Shown here one piece after another: positions 32,828 through 43,216 of a stretch of 64,000 nucleotides of DNA. The DNA is taken from NCBI GenBank assembly GCA_022570795.1, contig JAKUDP010000009.1, positions 1,116,001 through 1,180,000 of the forward strand, given 5' to 3'. A program made the translations under genes and the position numbers. Below the pieces are notes generated by a model that saw nothing but the letters and a program-made list of their open reading frames with translations, did not search any database and was not told where the DNA came from. Position 1 is the first letter of the stretch. Every line of letters starts with the position of its first letter. The DNA is from Sphaerulina vaccinii (lineage: Eukaryota > Ascomycota > Dothideomycetes > Mycosphaerellales > Mycosphaerellaceae).

Positions 32828-33405
32828 ATTGGATAGCGACCGCGAGAAAATAATGTGTGGCCGTGTCGAGTGAGATGAACGAGATCTTGGGTTCTGATTA
32901 GTGAGATTCCGATTTATAGCTCCAGTGAACCTTGTCTGTAACGTGTGGTCGATGCACTATCAGACTTTGATTGATGCCAAAGATTGATGTAGGCACAACT
33001 TGTTGCTATAATTCCAGCAGGACTTGCAATCATGAGACCTGATATCAGCAATCACCTTTCATAGACGTGCTTCACTGGAGTGGTGTTGGTCGTGCTGCGC
33101 GCATGGGATAACTCGGGCCGAGCACCTGAAAGGGCTCACCAGGGGTCAGCTTATCCTGTGTATCCGTCGGTGCAGCGTTCGGAACACGGCCGCTATATGC
33201 GATAGGCGCTTCATCAGACATGCTATACAAGAAGTCAAGAATCAGTGCGAAGTTTTGAAAGCACAAAACAAATCTCTGCTCGCCATTGATATACGAATTG
33301 CAGTGTTTGCCGAGATACCAAACGGCGTGAACGAGGCACCCAGTTTGCGAAGGATTGTTGTCCAAGCTCAAGGCATACGGAGCGTGCTGCTTTCGAGACG
33401 AGAGC
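32828..33405. promoter_or_regulatory. Divergent promoter, ACMSD / 3-hydroxyanthranilate dioxygenase
   Basis: The 578 bp separate two genes whose products act in succession, so shared control is plausible. Several GATA cores occur (for example GGATAACTC near 33105, GCGATAGG near 33197), but only weakly match the AreA consensus. A possible small ORF on the minus strand (33072-33221) lies inside. Confidence 0.5.
33072..33221 (-). CDS. Possible small ORF in divergent promoter
   Basis: ATG 33221 to TGA at 33072 gives 49 residues (MSDEAPIAYSGRVPNAAPTD..., ending ARPTPLQ). The composition is soluble and Pro-rich, and codon choice looks like that of neighbouring genes. No signal peptide or known domain is visible. 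It could be a short independent gene, an unspliced first exon, or chance; its place between two pathway genes is the only reason to keep it. Confidence 0.25.
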   Translation of the reverse strand: MSDEAPIAYSGRVPNAAPTDTQDKLTPGEPFQVLGPSYPMRAARPTPLQ

Positions 33406-34005
33406 ATGGAAGTCGTCAATGCTATACCAGATCCAACGCCATTTCATCACTGGCTGCAGAACAACAAGAGTTTGTTACAGCCACCTGTGAACAACTTTTG
33501 TCTGCACACAGGAAACGACTTCATCCTCATGGTCGTCGGTGGTCCAAATGCTCGCAACGACTTCCATGTGAACGAGACTGAGGTGAGTGGTCCTGAACTG
33601 GTGGCCAGACACATTGCTGAGCAGCACTAGGAATGGTTTTACCAGCTCAAAGGCAGTATGCTGCTTCGCATAGTTGAGAATGACCAATTCCGCGATATCG
33701 AAATACACGAGGGCGACACATTCCTGCTACCTGGCAATACGCCGCACTCTCCGATTCGATTTGCAGACACGGTCGGCATGGTTATGGAACGGAAGAGACC
33801 AGAGAAGAGCCTCGATCGCTTGAGGTGGTACTGCTTTAAAGGCGACCACGAGAGGCCTACAGTGATCAGGGAAGAGGTGTTCCATTGTACAGATCTGGGA
33901 ACGCAACTGAAGCCTTTGATCGAAAGGTGGCAGCAGGATGACGAAAGCCGGAAGTGTCCAGAATGTGGCGAAACAGAAGATGCCCAGCTGATACTGACAA
34001 AGTGA
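33406..34005 (+). CDS. bna1: 3-Hydroxyanthranilate 3,4-dioxygenase
   Basis: Exons 33406-33582 and 33631-34005 (intron 48 nt, phase 0) give 183 residues, the usual fungal length. This non-haem Fe(II) cupin enzyme cleaves 3-hydroxyanthranilate to 2-amino-3-carboxymuconate 6-semialdehyde in the cytosol. Visible signatures are PPVNNFCLHTGNDFILMVVG, then GPNARNDFHVNETEEWFYQL with the His and Glu iron ligands, GDTFLLPGNTPHSPIRF with the third ligand His, and the closing RKCPECG pair of cysteines. The ATG at 33406 is the first in the frame and starts the family N-terminus (MEVVNAIPDP). In NAD synthesis this product cyclises to quinolinate; the neighbouring ACMSD-type gene implies a catabolic fate instead. 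The window does not show whether a second, biosynthetic copy exists. Confidence 0.94.
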
Positions 34006-34491
34006 GCATGAAGAAGTAGATGCCAAATACAATGCATCGAAGAAGTCCGACTTGTCAATAGCCCCAGCTTGTCGAGATGAGTCCAATTGAGCGATCAGCG
34101 AGGCGTCCAGGTATGGATATTGGTCATCCTGAAGACTTTTCTACAACATCGCGAATCCATTAGCCCTTTGATGCTGGAGACATCATCACCTGATTCACCC
34201 AATTGACCCTTTGACCCGTCGTTGAGAACAGGTTCTCCACGGCGACTCCGCATTGTTAAGCCCATGAGAATGCGAGAAGCTTAAGCTCGTGCGATCATCC
34301 TTGTAGCGATTGCCTCTTTTGGCGCCGAGCTAGCTTTCTACGAACGCCTCCGCTTCAGCAACCGCATGAAGTACACGCGCAGCCGCACGTAATAACCACA
34401 TGGAATGTTCCATCCTTTCGCTCTTGTCGTGCTGATGTGTGAGAGTTGAGACTGTTTCGAGAGTCCGGACGCGCAGAAGTCTGCCGAAACG
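34006..34491. other. Intergenic
   Basis: This 486 bp lies between the dioxygenase and the serine hydrolase genes. It holds the 3' flank of the former and the promoter of the latter. No gene was seen. Confidence 0.45.
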
Positions 34492-35939
34492 ATGGTCAAC
34501 AAGCAAGCTCAGCAAGCGGTGCAGCAGACACTCGACAATGTCACTGGAGATCCCAAGACTGGTATAGCAGGTATCGTCTTCGTAGCCATTGACAAGAATG
34601 GAGACCAGATTGCTGCTGTGCCTTCCGGCAAGAAAGGTATCGCTAGGAAAGATCCCATGAACTTGGACACGGTAAGTAGGTCCGCAGCTTCATACGGTGC
34701 AGCAGCACTGATGCGGCTTTGCAGGTCTTCTGGATCGCTTCCTGTACCAAGATGATTTGCACCATCGCTTGCATGCAGGCTGTTGAGCAAGGCCAGCTGC
34801 GACTAGACGATGCCCAGCAAGTGCATTACTTGTGTCCAGAGCTGAACAGCAAAAAGGTGCTCCAGGATGATGGCACCTTGGTAGACAGGAAGAACGACAT
34901 CACACTCCGTATGCTGCTCTCGCACACTTCTGGATTCGGCTATGAGTTGTGAGTGCGTCGTTCGCGAATGACGCTGCCATAGCTAACAGGGAAGCAGCTT
35001 CAATGAGAAGCTCAAAGAGCACGGTCGTCCAGTGGGCTACGACGTCTTCCATGCGGATGTACGCTACAGTCGTGATAGGTCGGTCGTGAGATTTGTGCTG
35101 ACCTGTCCATCGTAGATCCGAGACGTCCTCCGTATGCCACTTCTCCACCAGCCTGGTGAGAAATGGGAGTATGGCACCGGCATAGATTGGGCTGGAATCG
35201 TCCTCGAGAGAGCCACTGGGGTGCGCCTCAATGACTGGATCCAGGACAACATCATGGCTCCCCTCGATCTACACTCTGTGAATATGTTTCCAACGAAAGA
35301 CATGAAGCAGAATCTTGCTTTCATGCACCAAAAGTGGCCTGGCACGTCAAACAAGAGTGAAGAGCGAGATCACATCTACCGAGAACCGATCCTCGCAGAG
35401 ACAGCTGAAGAGAGAGCAAGACTTTTCCACAGCGGTGGAGCTGGGCTCTTCGCAAAACCGACCGAGTACGTTCAAGTGCTCGCTGCTCTGCTGAATGACG
35501 GCAAGAGCCCCAAGACTGGAGCTCGCATCCTCAAGAAGAGCACAGTTGATGAGATGTAAGTTCCATGATTGATCGGTAGCGCGCCTTCACTAACACGGGC
35601 ACCAGGTGGGACAACCAGATTCCAGATATGCCAGATTTTGCCAGGCAGCCAATACCCGATGCTAAGAAGGAGCAGACGAACCCCATTCCGCAGCTCTACC
35701 CGCAAGAAGGAGATCCCCCACAGGGCTGGGGACTCTCCATGATGCTGACGCAAGAACCTGGCGCAACTGGTCGAGGCCGCAATACAGGTTGGTGGGCTGG
35801 CATTGCCAACTTGTTCTGGTGGTGTGACCGCGAAAGAGGTGTCGCGGGCATGATAGCATCCCAAGTCATGCCATTCTGCGACCCAAATGTCCTCGGAGCA
35901 TGGGTCAACTGCGAGACAGCGGTGTATGCATCGGTATGA
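34492..35939 (+). CDS. Serine beta-lactamase-like hydrolase / esterase
   Basis: Exons 34492-34671, 34725-34948, 34998-35058, 35116-35555 and 35606-35939 (introns 49-57 nt) give 412 residues. The fold is that of class C beta-lactamases and related esterases. The S-x-x-K nucleophile motif reads WIASCTKMICT near residue 66. LRMLLSHTSGFGYE follows near 130, and GEKWEYGTGIDWAG near 173 holds the Tyr of the Y-x-x motif. GGAGLFAKPTEYVQV and GWWAGIANLFWWCDRERGV close the domain. No signal peptide is present, so it is likely cytosolic. In fungi such proteins often act as esterases or transesterases in secondary metabolism rather than on antibiotics. It is next to the dioxygenase gene on the same strand, but no step of the pathway obviously needs it. 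Confidence 0.85.
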
Positions 35940-36681
35940 ACCTCCTGTACGTGGCCTGGATATGCTCAAGCAAGACTGAGAGTATAGCTGCCACAGAAGT
36001 CGCTACTGAGTCCCGTCTTGGAGGTTTCAGACGGGCTTTCACGGCCAAGGAGCGAGACCGGTCAGGTGAGGAAAACGAGTGCTGGATATGTTTTGCGCCT
36101 TGTTCGTAAGCTGCTGCGGAAGTCGGATTGGTAGAGTCTGTCCATATTATGTCTTGTATCGTCGTTCATCGCTCGCGCGCCTGTGTCTCCTAGAGTACGA
36201 GTGCTAGTTGTGCATTACTGAAAATATGTTGTGGTTGCGAGAAGTTGTTGGAGTTCAAGGACGCGTCGAAGATCCTCTCAGTCTTGGTCTTGGCGCGAGA
36301 AAACAGCACATCTCGCGTGCTCCACGTTGCTCTTCTCGGCGCTCTGCATGCCACACATCTCATTGCCAGGCCCGAGCTGATCGAACAACAGAATCTCCGA
36401 GAAGGCGTTACATGGCCGAGTCGTCGATGTCTCGTGCGTAAGAACAGTCTGTCCAGCCATTTATGATCGGAGAGCAGCTTCATTTGGCTGCGCCACCGAA
36501 CCGAGGTCGTCAGACGCCTTGAGATACCGGATTTCTCATCTACTACTACTTCACCTTGACATGTTCTTCCTTTCTTGTTGATATCTGCCATTCTCTCTCA
36601 TTGCATTGCCATATCTTAGCTCCCACGAGCCAGACTAAACAAGTAAGTTCAGCAGCAGACATCATAGGAACTATCATCACT
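35940..36681. other. Intergenic
   Basis: About 740 bp. Short frames around 36190-36591 on both strands have no recognised domain. No gene was seen. Confidence 0.5.
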
Positions 36682-37737
36682 ATGGCAGCACTTCCATCGA
36701 CATACAAGTCCGTTCATCTGGCCAACAGGCCAAAAGACCACATCGAGTCCGACACATTCACGATCCAGGAGAACCAAACGCCGTCTACCTCTTCATTGAA
36801 GGATGGCGAAGTTATCTTTCAGCCCAATTATCTCTCCTTGGATCCAGCTATGAGAGGCTGGCTCAACGACTCAAGATCATATATTCCACCTGTCAAGATC
36901 GGCGCCGTGATGCGGGGCGTGGGTGTCGGCACTATCGTAGCAAGCAAGTCCTCGAAGTTTCAGATCGGAGAGACAGTTTATGGAGGTTCAGGGTGGAGTG
37001 AACTGGCTGTTCTCAAGGAAAAGGAAGTCGAGAAGTTGGATCTGCCACCGAATGGCAGAATGACTGATGCTCTAGGGGCTCTTGGTATGCCAGGTCTGAC
37101 AGCCTACTTTGGTATTATCGATGTCGGCAAGGTGAAGGCAGGCGATTTCGTTGTAGTATCTGGAGCTGCAGGCGCGACGGGAAGTGTAGTTGGTCAGATT
37201 GCGAAGCTGAAGGGCGCCAAAGTGTTGGGTATCGCTGGCTCAGAGTCAAAATGCAAGTGGCTTGTGGATGAGCTCGGTTACGACGAAGCTCTGAACTACA
37301 AAGACAAGGACTTTGCCAAGAAAATCCGCGCAGCGACGAAGCAACTCATCGACGTCTACTTTGACAATGTCGGTGGCGAGATTCTCGATCTAGCTCTCGC
37401 GAGAGCGAAGGAACATTCCCGCTTCGTAATGTGTGGAGGAATCTCGCAATACAATACCAAGAACGCTCAAGGACCAAAGAACTATCTCATGATTGTCTCG
37501 ATGAGAATTCGCATGGAGGGGTTTGTTGTCTTCGATTACGAGAAGCAGTACCCACAAGCGAAGAAGGAATTGGCACAGTGGATGGCAGAGGGCAAGATAA
37601 AAAGGCAGGAAACCATCATCAAAGGGGGAATCTCTAAGATGCCGGAAGCACTGAGAGCGCTATATGAGGGAGTGAATACCGGAAAGCTAATGGTGGAGGT
37701 CAAAGCACCCTCGGAAGCACGCAAAGCTAAGCTATGA
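36682..37737 (+). CDS. NADPH-dependent alkenal/enone reductase (MDR family, zinc-free)
   Basis: A single-exon gene of 351 residues. It belongs to the medium-chain reductases like leukotriene B4 12-hydroxydehydrogenase/prostaglandin reductase, which reduce the double bond of alpha,beta-unsaturated carbonyls with NADPH. Signatures are PNYLSLDPAMRGWLND near residue 57, GMPGLTAYFGI near 142, the cofactor loop VVVSGAAGATGSVVGQIAKL near 165, and YFDNVGGEILDLAL near 245. VMCGGISQYN is typical as well. The zinc-binding residues of alcohol dehydrogenases are missing, as expected. The ATG at 36682 starts the family N-terminus; upstream codons in the frame look like leader. It is convergent with the monooxygenase gene, with 97 bp between the stop codons. 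Confidence 0.92.
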   Translation: MAALPSTYKSVHLANRPKDHIESDTFTIQENQTPSTSSLKDGEVIFQPNYLSLDPAMRGWLNDSRSYIPPVKIGAVMRGVGVGTIVASKSSKFQIGETVYGGSGWSELAVLKEKEVEKLDLPPNGRMTDALGALGMPGLTAYFGIIDVGKVKAGDFVVVSGAAGATGSVVGQIAKLKGAKVLGIAGSESKCKWLVDELGYDEALNYKDKDFAKKIRAATKQLIDVYFDNVGGEILDLALARAKEHSRFVMCGGISQYNTKNAQGPKNYLMIVSMRIRMEGFVVFDYEKQYPQAKKELAQWMAEGKIKRQETIIKGGISKMPEALRALYEGVNTGKLMVEVKAPSEARKAKL

Positions 37738-37834
37738 GCATAGATACGATCTACAAAGTCGGATATTATGCCCTTGGTCGTGTTGGCAAAGACGAATTCG
37801 TTCGAGATATACTTCCTCGTTTCCACTGCAACCC

Positions 37835-39820
37835 TCACTCGATGTCCCACACTTCGTCATGGTCTTGTCTAATATATGGCACCGGCGCATCAGGTCCATA
37901 TTTCACTTGCGAGATCGTCTTCCCATTACCAAGGAACTTAAAGATGTTATCTTCATCCTGATACTCGATCTCATAGTGTTCGAACCTTGGCCTCTTCATG
38001 AATTTCAAGTGGTGCAACATACTTCCTGGCCAAACGTAGACTCTGCCATCCTTTGTATTGTCCTTGTACCAGCTCTTACAGTCCTCCGCCCAGATAGAGT
38101 GCTTCGCATGCCAGGCATCTTCGTAGACGTTCAGCTGATCTGTGATTCGCTGTTTCGGATACATACTCTTGATCTGGTCTTCCTGCAGTTTCTTACAGCA
38201 TTGAAGCATGTAATCAATCTGTGCCTCGTGAGTTGGCAGCGCGCATCCTTGAGCCCAGTTGCCTCGGGGCCCATTCGTCACGAAATAGTTTGGAAAGCCC
38301 GGATGAGCTATCGAGGCGTATATGTTCGGGCCGTCTTGGTCTTGTATGACTTGTCCGTTGAGACCTGTGAGCTTGAAATGTGGGAGATACTGTACTGTGA
38401 AACCAGTTGCACAGACCAGAACATCAAACTCAACTTGTTGGCCAGTTTCTGTGACCAAGCCGTTTTCTGTGATCTTGCTGATCTCGCCCCATATGACATC
38501 TACGTTGTCCTTTCGCAGAGTCTCGAGATAACCCTCCCCGGGAGTCAATCTCCTGCCTTAGAAGGATTAGCAAATATCTCTGGAATGGCCGGCAGTCTCA
38601 CAAGTGTCTGTCCTCGAGCTCAGCGCCCGGATGAGCGCAAGCTCTGTGAGACACTGAGATTATGGCATGCCTTTGGCTTACTTACAACCAGGACTCCAAG
38701 AAGGAATGAGCTTGGATTGTAGATCTTCGCGATCTTTCAAGCGCTCACGCATAGTCTTCTGCACGTGCGCCTTGAACATCACATTGAGTTCGCTGCCACG
38801 GTAGAACATGTCCCAGCCACCAACGATCGACTTCTCCATACGTGTGCGGTAATCTAGCAGATAGTCTGGGTCATCAAGGAAACGACGTTTCTCCTTTTCC
38901 GTATAGTAATGATTCCCGGCAGCGGCGTCGGCTGGATCCATAGAGTCTGGGTCTGCTTCTTTGTTGTCGACGTTGGCGCCAAATTGTGGTGCGATATACG
39001 TAACATTTCGGGTGAATATTGATAGACGTGAAGCGGTTTCCGCCACCCGTGGTACAATCTGGATAGAGCTGGAGCCTGTACCGATGAGGCCTACTCGTTT
39101 ACCTGCCCAGTCGAGATCCTTCGGCCACGCAGCTGAGTGTGCGAGTTCACCTTTGAAGTCTTTCAGACCATCAATAGCCGGCCACTTCCATTTCGTGAGG
39201 ACACCTGAACCGTTGTGCAAAACGTTGCAAGTATCGTGAAAAGTAGTTCCATCGAGACAGTTTCGAAGCTCGACTTTCCAGATGCCCTCAAGGTCGTGCC
39301 ATTCGGCACTTACAACCTCTGTGTTGGTTTTGACGTACTCCTGTAGGTTATGCTCGTCGTAGAAGGCCTTGAAGTATGCTTGTATCCTGCGGTATATTAG
39401 TACTCCTGCCATCGATCACGACGATAGATGTTCAAACTCTGGTGCGAATGCGTAATATGAGCTCCAGGTTGGGTTCGGCGCGAATGGCAGGGTGTATGTG
39501 TGCTGCAGACAGGTCAGCTTGGCAGCACGCTGGCTTCCATGGTACTCACCGCAGGAATGTCACAGGCACAGCCTAATGTTTGTGTCAACTTGCAATCTGT
39601 TTCTTTATTGCGGTGGTCTCTTACCTGGATATCTGTTCCCCCACCATGTCCCACCTACCTCCGGATTCTTCTCATAGCATACCAGCTCGTAATTCGTCAA
39701 CAAGCGACGGGCTTTGAATGCACAGAGAATTCCACTGGCGCCCATACCGATATGAATGATTCGGGTCTTCTGAGGGTCGCATTGAGGATGGCCGGGCACC
39801 TGCATACCAGGCTCTTGCAT
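37835..39820 (-). CDS. FAD-dependent Baeyer-Villiger-type monooxygenase
   Basis: Exons on the minus strand are 39625-39820, 39550-39572, 39438-39502, 38686-39386 and 37835-38556, giving 568 residues. Introns are 52, 47, 51 and 129 nt; the third has a GTTTGA donor and the fourth ends in AAG. The first Rossmann motif is IIHIGMGASGILCAF near residue 24. The Baeyer-Villiger fingerprint reads FKGELAHSAAWP near 170, and the NADPH motif VGLIGTGSSSIQ follows near 190. NRYPGCACDIPAHTYTL and SWSPGCRRLTPGEGYLE are typical of the fungal StcW/MoxY-like group. The 23-nt second exon encodes the CACDIPA core, so the multi-intron model is needed. The reaction is probably oxygen insertion next to a ketone or hydroxylation; the substrate is unknown. 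Confidence 0.9.
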
Positions 39821-40179
39821 ATGGGTCTAGATGCGCACCAGCCTTATATAGCTATGCCACTGTTCTTTCGTGTCAGAAGCTACGATACGGCAGTCCGAGT
39901 TATGCGAGTTGTGCACAGCTCTAAGCATCGCATCCCCGCGAATGCCAACCTCGGGCACTCGGGGTGCAGGAAGGATGTGCGAGTGTATGGAGTGAAGCTA
40001 AGAAGGAGGGAAAGGAGAAACGAATGATGATTACTGTAATCGACAGCGGGATCGTCCGGCAAGGCTGTGCTGTGCAGTGCAGGTGTGGCGGAGCACAGAA
40101 ACAGAAACAACAAACAACCTTCCAAGTCTCTGTGTCTGTGTTTCGTCTTTCACCCTCGACAGTCGCCAGATTCGGCAAC
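39821..40179. promoter_or_regulatory. Divergent promoter, monooxygenase / alpha-arrestin
   Basis: The 359 bp between divergent start codons. A polypurine stretch (AAGAAGGAGGGAAAGGAGAA) lies near 40000. No clear TATA element was seen. Confidence 0.4.
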
Positions 40180-41959
40180 ATGCTCGTGCGTGTCATCCTG
40201 GACCAGCCTACTAATGTGGCCTATACGAACCTTGATCAGATCTCGGGCCATGTGATTCTGCGCACACCGAAGAGTGAGAATGTCAACGCTATTACCGTCA
40301 AGCTCGAAGGCGAGAGCAGAACGAGGTTGATGAGCCCGCCTGGGCAGAATGGAGAGCGACCGAAGCCCATGATCGAGTATCACAAGCTACTGTACAAAGT
40401 GCAAACCGTTTTTCCGGATGCGCATGTGGCCGAAGGACGAACTACTGCAACTGGCAGGACTGCCTATGGCCTGCCGTCTGGCGAGCATGTGTACCCATTC
40501 TCATTCAAGGTACCCTCGTGTACTCTGGACTCCCTGGCCTGGATACGATACTGATATACTGTAGATTCCGTTCAACAATAATTGTACAGCAAACAGCCTG
40601 AATCAGCCAATGCTCGTGGGCATGGAGATCGCAAGACCAGCAACTCGACATGTCAAGACAACGCTACCTCCTACGCTAAGCGGCTTCCCTGGCGAGGCAG
40701 AGATCAGATACTATGTCAAATGCACAGTCAATCGCCATGGCTTGCTCAAGGAAAATGCCCGAGCACAGATACCTTTCAACTTCTTTCCCATTGAAAATCC
40801 TCGTCCGCCACTCACCGGAGCAGAAAGCTTCGCACGACAGAAACACCAATTCGATGGCTTTCCGGGACCTATGAGTGAATCTACGAAAGACAAGATGAAG
40901 GGCATCTTCAGCAAAAAGTCGAACAGTACGCCCAATTCGCCAACTGTAAGTGGGCGAGCCCGAAGACTCATAGCGTACCTGAGATGCTTACTTACCCTAA
41001 ACGTATTGCTCTAGGTATCAGGTGGCTCACCGCTCGTCAGCATCGATGCACGATTACCAGAACCTGCTATCCTGACCTGCAACCAAGACATTCCCCTCAG
41101 GCTGATCTTCAAGAAGTTGACCGAAATTGGCGACCAGGTATCCATGAACTCGCTGCAAATCGCACTCATAGGCCACACTAAGATCCGCGCGCACGAGGTT
41201 TATCGGACGGAAAGCCACAGCTGGATCATATGCAGCACCAGTAACACAAACATACTCCTAGGTACTCCGTCAGACGCAGTAGATGCAGAGAGCGTTCTCG
41301 ACGATAGTCTATGGCGAGGCCCAGCCCATACACTACCTAACACGGTCGCCCCATCATTCGAGACATGCAATATACAGCGCACATATCAGCTCGACATCCG
41401 GATCGGTCTGAGCTATGGCGACAGAGAAGCGAAGGTACGCATTGGGCAATGGCGAACAGTGGTGAGAGAATGCGCAAGACGATCCGATCACCATTGCACG
41501 CACAACTTCAGTACACGCTAACATACGATTCTTCAGCCACAACAGGTTGTTCTGCCCCTTCGCATGGATTGCAAAGTCTTTTCCGGCATAGAACCACCGG
41601 CGGAAGTGATCGCACGTATGGAAGAGGCAAAAGCTGGCCATCTTCCTCCTAGAAAACCTTCGAGGACTCCTACCCATCCACTTCATGATAAGCTCAGGAA
41701 TGAAGGAAGGATGGACTCAGATTTCGGATCCAACCAGATACCTGCCACTCCGACCGAGGCATCAGGCTCTCCATGGCCCGCGCAGCCTGTTGCTGGGAGT
41801 AGTGCTGTCCCTCAATACGATGAAGCACCGCCGCCGAGTTATGAAGATGCTATCGCGGACAGATCTGGACCCGTCACTGCACCGCGGCCGACATACGCGC
41901 CTCCTGCGCAGGTAGAAGATCCCCTGTTAGGCGGCGACGAGAAGAAGGGCTGGCATTAG
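40180..41959 (+). CDS. Alpha-arrestin with PPxY motif
   Basis: Exons 40180-40509, 40565-40945, 41015-41434 and 41537-41959 (introns 55, 69 and 102 nt, all phase 0) give 517 residues. The N-terminal arrestin fold has VAYTNLDQISGHVILRTP and ITVKLEGESRTRL, followed by YGLPSGEHVYPFSFKIPFNN and LPPTLSGFPGEAEIRYYVKC. The C-terminal arrestin fold contains LRLIFKKLTEIGDQ and TYQLDIRIGLSYGD. Near the end, EAPPPSYEDAI is a PPxY motif of the kind that binds WW domains of Rsp5/HulA-type ubiquitin ligases. Such adaptors direct ubiquitylation and endocytosis of plasma-membrane transporters in response to nutrients, as yeast ART proteins and Aspergillus CreD do. The chain ends in an acidic, Pro-rich tail. 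Confidence 0.9.
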
Positions 41960-42562
41960 ATTCCACTGTGTTGCTGCTTTGACACCTGCTCTTAGATACC
42001 CTGGACATTATAGTAAGCAGTGTGTAGCACTACTATTTGAGTCCTCGAGCCCATGCACGAGCTCCAACAGCCCATCGTGCGATTCGACTTACTCTTTGTG
42101 ATACAACAAGCAGCCAATATTGCTTGCGCACTCTGAACCTCTTCTGCGTCTCCCGATCGACCGCCACGGATTGCCTGTTATACCAGCGACCAATCAAGCT
42201 TTTCGCCCCGGACCTATCATTGACATGTTGTAATGCCCATTGCTAGAGGTGATGCGAACAGTGATTTCTTGGAGGTACCGACATTGCATGGGTCGACACA
42301 TTTATGCCAGATGGGCTCAGTGCAAAATTCGAGGCAGGTACTGATTATCAAGCTCTAATTGACGACGACCAAGGCGACTAGCGTAAGGGCAACGAGCTGC
42401 GGAACCAATGAAATCTTGAACAATATGGAACCGCTACGGTAGTAGAGGCGGGTAGGCGACACTGGCAACACACATCGCAGTATGGAAAAGAATTGACACA
42501 ATATACAGATATGTATGTTATCTATCGATCGACCTCAGCCCCTCCATGGTGCCCTCGTCCTC
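41960..42562. other. Intergenic, convergent 3' regions
   Basis: About 600 bp between the convergent arrestin and NTF2-like genes. One short plus-strand frame (42037-42246) looks like chance. Nothing else was seen. Confidence 0.5.
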
Positions 42563-43216
42563 TCAGAACACACCAAGGCAATTCGCGGCCTGGTTGGGTA
42601 TGCCCTCCTTCCCGATGTTGATCGTCCTGTTCTGCGTACATCCTTGCAGATATAAGAGTATACCTGTGTTATACTCGTAGTAGACCTTGGAGATCTGGTT
42701 CTTAATGGTATCGATGAAGAAGATTTGCATTATTCTTGCAGGAATGCCTCCTGGACGAAACTCGGCGTACCATGTGATTGTTTTACAATCATGGGCTGTG
42801 AATAGAGTGGTGAAGTTGGCTCCAGACTTGGTCTTGATATAACTGATAAAGTCGCCACGGCTTGGAAAGAGGGTGCTGTTGAGCTATAAAGTATTTTAGT
42901 TGTGTTGATGCTAGTGCAGAGGAACTCTTGACCTACGGGAGCTCGTTGTTCGAAGAAAGAATCGCTGTCCGAGACTGCTTGGAATTGATCGCTAAAGTAT
43001 TTGTTCGCAGTCTGTTCGAAGCTGTGCACTGCATAAGCAAAGTCAACCGTGCTGTGTGACATCTGCTGTCATAGCGTACCCATTCGATTTGCTAAGAACC
43101 TGCTGGAAAGCACCAACATATGTCCCGACATCGGCGTCGCTGATGCACAACTTTGGCAAGCTGGTCCCCACAGCCAAAGCACACGATCCTAGACTTAGGA
43201 GTGATGAAAGCTTCAT
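42563..43216 (-). CDS. Secreted NTF2-like domain protein
   Basis: Exons on the minus strand are 43080-43216, 42937-43021 and 42563-42883 (introns 58 and 53 nt), giving about 180 residues. The signal peptide is MKLSSLLSLGSCALAVGTS. The mature chain reads LCISDADVGTYVGAFQQVLS, then FEQTANKYFSDQFQAVSDS, FPSRGDFISYIKTKSG, and FTAHDCKTITWYAEFRPGG. It ends with YYEYNTGILLYLQGC. This resembles the small secreted NTF2-like proteins common in ascomycetes. Without the first intron the frame seems broken near 43050, but splicing GTACGC to CACAG restores it exactly. The stop position may be off by two bases. A TATA-like ATATAAG lies at 43288-43294 on this strand, about 72 bp before the ATG. Function is unknown; some family members act in metabolite tailoring or host contact. 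Confidence 0.72.

Noticed and set aside
37859..38722. Plus-strand frame of 287 codons
   Set aside because: It is antisense to exons 4-5 of the monooxygenase, whose motifs are unmistakable.
42884..43079. Apparent frameshift in the secreted NTF2-like gene
   Set aside because: A 58-nt intron (43022-43079) and a 53-nt intron (42884-42936) with good splice signals restore a single family-like frame.
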